Shown piece by piece: positions 15,593 to 21,387 of a stretch of DNA of 21,387 nucleotides. Source of the DNA: Pseudomonadota bacterium (GTDB taxonomy: Bacteria; Myxococcota; Bradymonadia; UBA4248); assembly GCA_017613855.1 (NCBI GenBank), contig JAGACY010000148.1:1-21387 (forward strand), read 5' to 3'. The notes under the pieces are model-generated. The model was given only the letters and a program-made list of their open reading frames with translations. It was not told the DNA's origin and did no database searches. The first letter of the stretch is position 1. Every line of letters begins with the position of its first letter. Both the position numbers and the translations under genes were made by a program.

Positions 15593-16531
15593 ATGTCTGA
15601 TGCAATCATTGAGCTCAAAAATCTGAGCAAAACTTTTTACGTCGGTTTTCGACGAAAGAAAATAGAAGCCGTCAAGAGCGTATCCTTCGAAGTCAAACGC
15701 GGTGAAATTTTTGGCCTCATCGGCCCAAATGGTGCGGGAAAAACGACTACCATCAAAATGCTCACCGGCCTCATTAAACCGACTTCAGGTTCGATGAAAC
15801 TCATGGGATACGAAGGATTTGACCGCAGATGCAGCCAAAAACTCGGCTATCTCCCCGAAATCAGTTACTACTACGAAAGCCTGACCGCCTTTGAAATCCT
15901 CGATTTTTATGCAAAATTGTACGGCATTCATGAGGATCGCAAAGCACTTGTCGATAAATGGCTCGATCGGGTCGGCATGTCGCATGCCCGGGATAAACGA
16001 CTCGGCTCTTTCTCTAAAGGCATGCTCCAGCGCATCGGACTCGCACAGGCACTCATCGGCGATCCCGAACTCGTCATTCTCGATGAACCCCAATCCGGAC
16101 TCGATCCCATCGGACGCAGGGATGTTGCGGAAATCATTCGGGAAAGCCAACAACAAGGAAAAACCATCTTCTTTTCGAGCCATATTCTGCCCGATGTCGA
16201 GCGCTTATGCGACCGCGTCGGTGTCATCCGCCAGGGACACATGGAAGTCGTCGGAACACTCCATGAACTGCTCTCTTCCGAAAAATCTGTCGAAATTGTT
16301 CTGCGCGGAGAACCCTCGCAAGAATTCATCGACTCTTTGTCCCAAAACCCGGAAATCACCGTACTGCTCAACGAGGGTACGGCTGCCATTACTTTGTCCC
16401 CAAAAGCTGCCGGCGATCTCAATGACATTTTGAGCAAAGCCATCGCAGAAGGGCTCATCATCGAACACGTCATGGAACATGGCGCTGATCTTGAGTCTCT
16501 CTTTACAAAAGCCGAAAAAAAGTCTGATTAG
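15593..16531 (+). CDS. ABC-2 exporter ATP-binding protein
   Basis: 312 residues, the ATPase that powers export by the permease encoded next. Motifs: Walker A GPNGAGKT (44-51), Q-loop region GYLPE with Glu89 in place of Gln (frequent in this subgroup), signature GSFSKGMLQR (138-147), Walker B LVILDE (160-165), D-loop SGLD (168-171) and switch His197 (SSHIL). DEPQ replaces the more usual DEPT after Walker B. The C-terminal ~90 residues (from about 225) are the extension usual for ABC-2/NatA-type ATPases. No Shine-Dalgarno is evident before ATG 15593, but MSDAIIELKNLSK is a normal N-terminus. The stop is 17 bases from the permease start, so the two form an operon. The substrate cannot be told from sequence. 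Confidence 0.95.
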   Translation: MSDAIIELKNLSKTFYVGFRRKKIEAVKSVSFEVKRGEIFGLIGPNGAGKTTTIKMLTGLIKPTSGSMKLMGYEGFDRRCSQKLGYLPEISYYYESLTAFEILDFYAKLYGIHEDRKALVDKWLDRVGMSHARDKRLGSFSKGMLQRIGLAQALIGDPELVILDEPQSGLDPIGRRDVAEIIRESQQQGKTIFFSSHILPDVERLCDRVGVIRQGHMEVVGTLHELLSSEKSVEIVLRGEPSQEFIDSLSQNPEITVLLNEGTAAITLSPKAAGDLNDILSKAIAEGLIIEHVMEHGADLESLFTKAEKKSD

Positions 16532-16548
16532 GAGGGGACGATTACACC

Positions 16549-17319
16549 ATGTGGCTGACGTTAAATGCGTTTATTACTCAGACTTTCAGAGAAGCGATTC
16601 GCAATAAAATTCTCTATGGCATCGGCTTTTTTGCCATTGCCATTCTCCTGTTCTCACTCGTCCTGGGAGAATTGTCTCTCTATGAGCAGGAACGCGTCAT
16701 TCGCGATGTCGGCATGACATTCATCATGATCATGGGCATTGCATTATCAATTTATGCAGGTGTCGGTTTAATCCATCGCGAAATTGACAGACGCATCATC
16801 TATACCATTCTTTCCAAACCCATTCGGCGATATCAGTTCATTCTGGGCAGATTCCTCGGTATCGCATGTACGCTGTTTGTCGAACTGGCAGCGATGTTCG
16901 CTGTTTTCTTAGGGCTTTTGCTGGTACGCAGCATGTCTGTCGATGCGACGCTCTTTCAGGCATTTTGGCTCATTTACGTCGAATCACTCGTCATTTCGGC
17001 TGCAGCACTCATGTTTTCAACATTCTCAAGCGCCATGCTCTCCTCTCTCATGTGTGCGGGATTTGTCGTGCTCGGACTGCTCTACCCACAAATCGGGTTT
17101 TATGCAGAACGCGAAAAAACACTCGAAATTGCTGCATTTATGCGCGCAGCCCAATTTATCCTGCCCAATCTCGATCACTTTGATGTCTCGACACAAGTCA
17201 GTTATGCGCTCGAAATTCCTGCCTCCCATGTCATGTGGTCTTCACTGCATGGGCTCGCATACGTCATCGTTTTGCTGTGCATTGCCTCTGTCATCATGGA
17301 AAAACGTGATTTCATTTAG
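16549..17319 (+). CDS. ABC-2 type permease (COG1277-like)
   Basis: 256 residues with about six membrane segments (roughly 21-40, 54-75, 101-127, 138-160, 162-182 and 232-250). Landmarks of this permease group are FREAIRNKILYG at the start, GLIHREIDRRIIYTILSKPIRRYQFILG, and LPNLDHFDVS before the last segment. It ends in the basic EKRDFI tail. Related permeases are often annotated as involved in multicopper-enzyme maturation (NosY-like), but that name is weak evidence; nothing nearby suggests copper. GGAGGGG lies about 10 bases before ATG 16549. It acts with the preceding ATPase in the inner membrane. Confidence 0.92.
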   Translation: MWLTLNAFITQTFREAIRNKILYGIGFFAIAILLFSLVLGELSLYEQERVIRDVGMTFIMIMGIALSIYAGVGLIHREIDRRIIYTILSKPIRRYQFILGRFLGIACTLFVELAAMFAVFLGLLLVRSMSVDATLFQAFWLIYVESLVISAAALMFSTFSSAMLSSLMCAGFVVLGLLYPQIGFYAEREKTLEIAAFMRAAQFILPNLDHFDVSTQVSYALEIPASHVMWSSLHGLAYVIVLLCIASVIMEKRDFI

Positions 17320-17491
17320 ACTCTGCCGTACAAAAGCGGAGCTTTTCGATTGAACTTACGGCCAGACTTATCGCTTGCAGCTTTTAGCCTGCTGACGTTT
17401 GTTCTCCATTGAGCGCAAAAAAACTTATTCTTTATGATTCATTAAAAGTTGCCAGAAAGTTTATTATTGATTATGGAGAAGCAAAATTTCT

Positions 17492-17520
17492 ATGACATGA
17501 TGTGTCAAAGGTACGATAAT
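17492..17520 (+). promoter_or_regulatory. Sigma-70-type promoter for the Ser/Thr kinase gene, with dyad over -35
   Basis: ATGACA (17492-17497), 17-base spacer, GATAAT (17515-17520): five of six matches in each box. A dyad TGACA-N5-TGTCA (17493-17507) covers the -35 box, a natural place for a repressor. Transcription would begin near 17527, at the foot of the hairpin at 17529-17554, leaving a leader of about 180 bases. Confidence 0.55.
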
Positions 17521-17558
17521 TAATCATAACAGCGCCGTGTGAAACAGGCGCTGTGTGA

Positions 17559-17585
17559 GGGCGTATTTGCGCCAGCAAATAGCCC
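17559..17585 (-). repeat. TAT/ATAC palindrome, reverse orientation, in kinase leader
   Basis: On the plus strand: GGGC, unpaired G (17563), TATTTGC, loop GCCA, GCAAATA, GCCC. It is the family design read from the minus strand. No T-run follows, so it is an mRNA structure rather than a terminator. Confidence 0.6.
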
Positions 17586-17704
17586 GAAACGGCAAGTGCA
17601 TGCCGCAAGGCAAAACGCCGCCTCCCATATTCCACGCCATCAAGCGTCAGATTCGACGTTGTCATGTGAATTATTCGGGAAGTAAACATCCTCTGCTAAA
17701 CACA

Positions 17705-20176
17705 ATGGATTCAGATAAGAAAAAATTCGGACGCTATACACTGTGCCGCCTGCTCGCAAGAGGCGGGATGGGCGAGGTGTATCTGGCAACCCTCGAAGGC
17801 GTGGCCGGGTTCGAAAAACGTTGTGTTATCAAGAAGATTCGGCCGGATCTCGTTTCGGACAGTACCTTTGTCGAGCGCTTTTTAAACGAAGGCAAGACGC
17901 TCGTCGCGCTCACGCAGTCCAATATCGTCCAGATTTTCGATATGGGCGTGTACGAAGGCGAATATTATCTCGCCATGGAGTACATCTCCGGTGCCGATTT
18001 GCGCCAGCTGCTCAAGCGAAAAACCGGCGAAATGCCCGTATCCATTGCAATTGCCGTCGTCAAGGAAGTCCTCAAAGGGCTCGGATATGCACACCGTGCC
18101 ACTGATGATGCAGGAAATTCACTGGGAATCGTGCACCGCGATGTCAGCCCATCCAACATTCTCATTTCCGACGAAGGCGACGTCAAACTCATCGACTTCG
18201 GCATTGCCAAAGCCAATACCATCGAAACCATGAGCGGCGTCGTCCAGGGCAAATTCAGCTATATGAGCCCTGAACAGGCACGCGGTGAACATCTCGATGC
18301 AAGAGCAGATCTATTCTCGCTTGCCATCGTCTTGTATGAAATGCTCTGCGGGGTTCGACCTTTTGATGGGAAATCGGACTTACAATCACTTGAACGAATT
18401 AAATTTGACAATCCAAGGCCCATCTTAGAATATCGTTCCGATCTAGATCCGGAATTATCGGCCATTCTTGACAAAGGATTGACCAAAAATATCGACGAGC
18501 GCTTTCAAAATGCGGATGAATTCTATGATGCACTCGAAGATTACGCCACTTCACACAAGTGTATCGCAGGACAGCGTGAGGTAATCGCCTACTTTAAACC
18601 CTTCATAAGCGAAGAAACAGAACCGACGCGATCCTATAAGAATGTCAATGATGCACTCGAAGCAATGCTCAATGCTCAAGAGGAACTTGCATTCCAAACG
18701 ACGGCAACACAAACCCTGCATTCAGCTGCTGAACCTCAAAAGAAAACGCTTCAAACCCCCGAAAATGCAACACCGGGTCCTGTACTGACCCCATTGCCTA
18801 ATACGCCGACACCAGGCTTAACACCTTCATCCCGCACACCATCCATCAATTCAACTTCAACTTCCGACTCATTCCGGCGCATTTCCGAAGCCATTGAACG
18901 CGTGCGCGAAGAAGAGGATGAAGCACTCTCGCCAGTCAATGGCCCCCTGGATGAAGAAACCATTCTGCTGCGACGCAAACGCCGTCTCTATATGAAAATC
19001 CGGTATGGCGTCTTCGGTGGTTTATTTGCAGTGCTGGTATCTGCTGTCATCATACTGCTGTACCTGTATCTTGGCCAGTCTTCCCCAGACCTGCCTCTCC
19101 CAAAAGCCCCACAACCCCAGGATTTGCTCAAACCTTCTGCCGATGTCTCGGGACAGGATTTATGGGGACAAAATAATGGTTTCTTTGCGGCAGCCTCCGA
19201 TTCCCAAAAGGAACTACCCTTTTATATCCAGACACACCCCGAAAATGCCGCTTTTTATATCGCTGAAGGCGCTTATAAAGAACTGGAACGCAATACCTTC
19301 AAACTGATTCCCGGACGCGATCTCGAAGTCGATATCCAATCCAAAGGATACGAAACCTGCATTTTCAGAGTTGAATATGACTCCGAAGGCGGTCATTCCT
19401 ATCGAAATGCCAACTGGAGCAACTGTAAAAGCGTCAGCACCAAGTATTCTGCGGCCAACCAGCGCTTTGAGGTCGATGTTTATCTGCTTCCGGAGCAGCC
19501 GGCTCCAGCAGAGACCGTACAGGCAAACGAATCTCAGCCACCTCAAATGGATGCCCCCGAAGCTGCTCCAATCGAAGATTCATCTGCACCAGCCGAGGCT
19601 CCTGCCGTCGCAGCCGACGAAGCACAAGCCCCACAAAACACCGCCAAACCCAAGGATAATAACAAAAACAGCGCACCTTCCAAGACCAAACCCAGAGACA
19701 AAGCGGCCGATAAACCTGCCGAAAAACAGCAGGCATTCGCAATTTCTTCGAATATCGATGCCAATATCATCATTCATACGGAACAAGGCAAAGAAACCTA
19801 TAACATCAGCAGCCCTGTTTCTGCCGCGCCCGGCACAGCCTTCGAAATTGAGCCCATTGTCTCCGGACGAAAAATTGCCATTCCCTACAAAGGGAAATTC
19901 TCATCCCAGAAGTTGGATGTTCATTTTTGCGAAGCCAAAATCCGCATCAATGAATCCTATGCAGAGGGTGATCCTGCTCCCTATCAGCTTGCCGATATTT
20001 TGCTCGATGGAAATATCATAGCCAAACATGCAGATGCTGTATCCCTCGTTTTGCCCTGCAAAAAATATGAGCTCTCAGCCCGCATCCATGCTGGCTCCAC
20101 CAATTTGAATGCCAGCCAGACATTGACGCTTTCCCCGGATGCGCCCTCACCTAACATTGCTTTGACGCTGCATTAA
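17705..20176 (+). CDS. Transmembrane Ser/Thr protein kinase with PEGA-like extracytoplasmic region
   Basis: 823 residues from ATG 17705 (MDSDKKKFGRYTLCRLL), chosen because kinase homology starts at once; upstream in-frame ATGs lie in the structured leader. No clear Shine-Dalgarno is visible. Kinase domain about 9-285: Gly-rich loop ARGGMGEV (18-25), Lys43 (CVIKK), Glu62, catalytic loop HRDVSPSN (144-151, Asp146, Asn151), DFG (164-166), and activation segment KFSYMSPEQARGE. All catalytic residues are present, so it should phosphorylate Ser/Thr. A Thr/Pro/Ser-rich linker leads to one membrane segment (about 435-455). Outside are a PEGA-like beta segment (about 505-560, FYIQTHPENAAFYIAEG), an Ala/Pro/Lys-rich spacer (about 598-678), and a last beta-rich part (678-823) with paired cysteines. 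The outer part probably senses an envelope signal or wall component; the ligand is unknown. This layout is typical of myxobacterial and planctomycete Hanks-type kinases. Confidence 0.95.
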   Translation: MDSDKKKFGRYTLCRLLARGGMGEVYLATLEGVAGFEKRCVIKKIRPDLVSDSTFVERFLNEGKTLVALTQSNIVQIFDMGVYEGEYYLAMEYISGADLRQLLKRKTGEMPVSIAIAVVKEVLKGLGYAHRATDDAGNSLGIVHRDVSPSNILISDEGDVKLIDFGIAKANTIETMSGVVQGKFSYMSPEQARGEHLDARADLFSLAIVLYEMLCGVRPFDGKSDLQSLERIKFDNPRPILEYRSDLDPELSAILDKGLTKNIDERFQNADEFYDALEDYATSHKCIAGQREVIAYFKPFISEETEPTRSYKNVNDALEAMLNAQEELAFQTTATQTLHSAAEPQKKTLQTPENATPGPVLTPLPNTPTPGLTPSSRTPSINSTSTSDSFRRISEAIERVREEEDEALSPVNGPLDEETILLRRKRRLYMKIRYGVFGGLFAVLVSAVIILLYLYLGQSSPDLPLPKAPQPQDLLKPSADVSGQDLWGQNNGFFAAASDSQKELPFYIQTHPENAAFYIAEGAYKELERNTFKLIPGRDLEVDIQSKGYETCIFRVEYDSEGGHSYRNANWSNCKSVSTKYSAANQRFEVDVYLLPEQPAPAETVQANESQPPQMDAPEAAPIEDSSAPAEAPAVAADEAQAPQNTAKPKDNNKNSAPSKTKPRDKAADKPAEKQQAFAISSNIDANIIIHTEQGKETYNISSPVSAAPGTAFEIEPIVSGRKIAIPYKGKFSSQKLDVHFCEAKIRINESYAEGDPAPYQLADILLDGNIIAKHADAVSLVLPCKKYELSARIHAGSTNLNASQTLTLSPDAPSPNIALTLH

Positions 20177-20197
20177 TACCATACGCAATTCGCAAGG

Positions 20198-20244
20198 CCC
20201 ATTCCTCCAATAATAATGATGCCATCGGGAATGGGGTTGTAATA
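20198..20244 (+). terminator. Possible terminator after the kinase gene
   Basis: CCCATTCC (20198-20205) and GGAATGGG (20228-20235) form an 8-base-pair stem, with a run of Ts starting about 10 bases later. The 22-base loop is large, so this is a weak call. Confidence 0.35.
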
Positions 20245-20396
20245 TTTTTTTACATGCGGCGTGATTTTTTCATTTCATCGTCCCCGCGTATTCGCCCTGC
20301 GAAGACACACAAATGACGCTCTCAGCTTGATTTTCGTTTCAAATGTAGGTATTTATGCGCCCGCTGCGGCGGTCGCAGTGCGTGGAGCCATCAAAA

Positions 20397-21143
20397 ATGC
20401 AGATAATTACATTTGATATTGGAAATACACGTGCATCCGTGGGGTCTTTCATCGAAGGACAGTTAAACTGGCGGCGCGATGTTTCGCTCGATGTCCTTCG
20501 CCATGAAATAGGCAGCTATTTGCAGCCGAATCCGGATTTATGTGTTTTATCTTGTGTATCTGCAAAAGCATTTTTTGTACTGGATGAGCTTCGCAGCCAA
20601 ATCAAATGCCCGATAGTCAATGTCCATTCTTCGCGAGCGCCCATCAAAATTCATTATGAGCACCCCGAAAAACTTGGCCAGGATCGCATTGCCAACGCAC
20701 TTGCAGCCTCACTGCATTCCAAAACCGGCGCAATCGTTGTGGATCTCGGCACCGCCACACACTTTGACGTCGTAGATCCCCATGGCGAGTTTTGGGGCGG
20801 CCCCATCTATGCAGGGGTCGAAACGATGCTTTCGGCGCTTACCACGCAAATCCCGCACCTCCCCAATCCCGACCTGACTTCCGAAATCCAGCCCCTGTCT
20901 CAAAATACGTTGGACGCAATTCGAACCGGCACGATTCTTTGTACCGCCGGCGGCATCGAACGCATCATCTTCGAAATCCGAAAAACGCTCGACTACTTGC
21001 CCAAAACGATTCTCACTGGCGGCAATGCAAATCTCATCGAACCGCACATTGCTTACGATGAATGGGTGCCTAATCTGACACTCGAAGGGCTGTGTGAATA
21101 TGGCGTGCGCACGTTATCTGGTGCCCGCAAGATTAGTGCCTGA
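20397..21143 (+). CDS. coaX: Type III pantothenate kinase
   Basis: 248 residues. Phosphorylates pantothenate to 4-phosphopantothenate, the first step of coenzyme A synthesis, in the cytoplasm. CoaX belongs to the ASKHA fold and usually works as a dimer needing a monovalent cation. Motifs: phosphate-binding DIGNTRASVG (7-16), GQDRIAN (94-100, catalytic Asp96), DLGTATHFDVVD (116-127), GGPIYAG (134-140, where GGxIxPG is usual), LTGG (206-209) and the family-typical LTLEGL near 227-232. Length fits the family. ATG 20397 is chosen over 20355 because GGAG (20384-20387) precedes it and MQIITFDIGNT is the canonical N-terminus. CoaX is insensitive to the CoA feedback that controls CoaA. A biotin ligase gene is a frequent neighbour of coaX but is not seen here. 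A strong terminator follows. Confidence 0.95.
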   Translation: MQIITFDIGNTRASVGSFIEGQLNWRRDVSLDVLRHEIGSYLQPNPDLCVLSCVSAKAFFVLDELRSQIKCPIVNVHSSRAPIKIHYEHPEKLGQDRIANALAASLHSKTGAIVVDLGTATHFDVVDPHGEFWGGPIYAGVETMLSALTTQIPHLPNPDLTSEIQPLSQNTLDAIRTGTILCTAGGIERIIFEIRKTLDYLPKTILTGGNANLIEPHIAYDEWVPNLTLEGLCEYGVRTLSGARKISA

Positions 21144-21149
21144 TATGGG

Positions 21150-21185
21150 AACGGCCTTGTGCTTCGCACTACGGCCGTTTTTTTT
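21150..21185 (+). terminator. Intrinsic terminator after coaX
   Basis: AACGGCC (21150-21156) pairs with GGCCGTT (21173-21179); inner arms GTGC/GCAC around loop TTC, and a T-run through 21185. It is a family member with the unpaired C at 21172 and one T-T mismatch. Confidence 0.85.
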
Positions 21186-21213
21186 CGGCCTATTTGCTGC
21201 GCAAATACGGCCG
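21186..21213 (+). repeat. TAT/ATAC bulged palindrome after coaX
   Basis: CGGCC-TATTTGC, loop TGC, GCAAATA-C-GGCCG: the textbook form of the family, placed back to back with the coaX terminator. No T-run follows. Confidence 0.75.
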
Positions 21214-21258
21214 AAATGAATGTGTATATCATGCTCACCCCGCAGGGGCGAGATACAT

Positions 21259-21387
21259 TATATAATCGACACGCCTGGAAGGCGTCTCATTCGTAGCTCA
21301 TAACCGGGTGCACCGCAGGCGCCCGGATCGGGCCTGACCTCTAGTGTAACTCTCAATATATAATCGACACGCCTGGAAGGCGTCTCA
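21259..21387. repeat. 98-base-period direct repeat at window end
   Basis: An identical 31-base segment starting TATATAATCGAC and containing the hairpin ACGCC/GGCGT occurs at 21259-21289 and 21357-21387; the window ends with the second copy. Between them lies a strong hairpin CCGGGTGC/GCGCCCGG (21304-21311, 21319-21326). A small CCCC-GCA-GGGG hairpin (21238-21248) comes before. This may be the start of a longer tandem array or a repeated mobile unit; no protein is recognised in it. Confidence 0.75.

Larger units (their letters stand above)
17320..17704. other. 385-base intergenic region with kinase promoter and leader
   Basis: A weak hairpin AAAAGC/GCTTTT (17332-17346) may end the ABC transcript. 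A promoter-like pair lies at 17492-17520. It is followed by a hairpin ACAGCGCC/GGCGCTGT (17529-17554) and a reverse-oriented family palindrome (17559-17585). The kinase frame stays open back to 17555, but the palindromes and lack of similarity argue that this part is leader rather than protein. Confidence 0.55.

Noticed and set aside
15435..15626. Short open frame of 63 codons after the CheA-like gene
   Set aside because: It spans two palindromes and the T-run and overlaps the ABC gene out of frame.
15928..16473. 181-codon minus-strand open frame inside the ABC ATPase gene
   Set aside because: Antisense shadow of a gene with intact ABC motifs; composition is low-complexity Ser/Met/Arg.
19371..20021. 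216-codon plus-strand open frame overlapping the kinase C-terminus
   Set aside because: Out-of-frame shadow of the Pro/Ala/Lys-rich region; basic Pro/Ser composition with no similarity.
20327..20355. Promoter TTGATT/TATTTA before coaX
   Set aside because: Only four and three matches to the consensus boxes; not distinguishable from AT-rich background.
21290..21356. Possible tRNA or structured RNA gene between the end repeats
   Set aside because: One GC-rich hairpin is present, but no cloverleaf, T-loop motif or CCA end.

Overview
The window reads as chromosomal DNA of a Gram-negative bacterium. The signs are several secreted proteins and lipoproteins, a SPOR-domain envelope protein, an ABC-2 exporter and a transmembrane Ser/Thr kinase with the ARGGMGEVYLA and HRDVSPSNI signatures common in Myxococcota and other delta-type lineages. 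Base composition looks close to balanced by eye. Placement in or near Myxococcota/Bradymonadota is an inference; there is no rRNA or other marker to fix it. I recognise no tRNA, rRNA, transposase or CRISPR array.

Layout. (1) 1-4850: two tandem lipoprotein prolyl oligopeptidases (S9A). Each is preceded by the same pair of palindromes, so the duplication carried its leader. (2) 4941-7702: a secreted Asp-box beta-propeller protein, then a small secreted protein that shares its C-terminal domain. (3) 7857-9706: a probable lipoprotein of unknown function, then a SPOR-domain membrane protein whose ribosome binding site faces a perfect complementary segment. (4) 9904-11388 (minus): an RpoD/SigA-like sigma factor. 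A 630-base divergent spacer with a 32-base perfect palindrome separates it from (5) 12019-15435, a 1138-residue protein that looks like a degenerate, multi-HPt CheA-type histidine kinase. (6) 15593-17319: a two-gene ABC-2 exporter. (7) 17705-20176: a transmembrane Ser/Thr kinase behind a good sigma-70-type promoter. (8) 20397-21143: type III pantothenate kinase (coaX). (9) The window ends inside a 98-base-period direct repeat.

Most of the unusual signal lies between the genes. At least ten intergenic palindromes follow one design: outer arm GGC(C), inner arm beginning TAT, usually a TGC loop, inner arm ending ATA, one unpaired C, outer arm (G)GCC. Inner arms differ but stay complementary. Several members end in a T-run and are probable terminators, and two sit directly in front of a ribosome binding site. 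A second family is 7-base tandem repeats (AATGCGG, AATTCGG, AATTCGC), twice arranged as long inverted pairs. A third is a TAGAGAC...GTCTCTA palindrome, once inserted inside a member of the first family.

Apart from the exporter pair, the genes do not form one obvious pathway. Most encode envelope, secretion or signalling functions, with coaX and the sigma factor as housekeeping genes. The best candidates for something little described are the degenerate CheA-like protein, the paired secreted proteins with a shared C-terminal domain, and the palindrome family.
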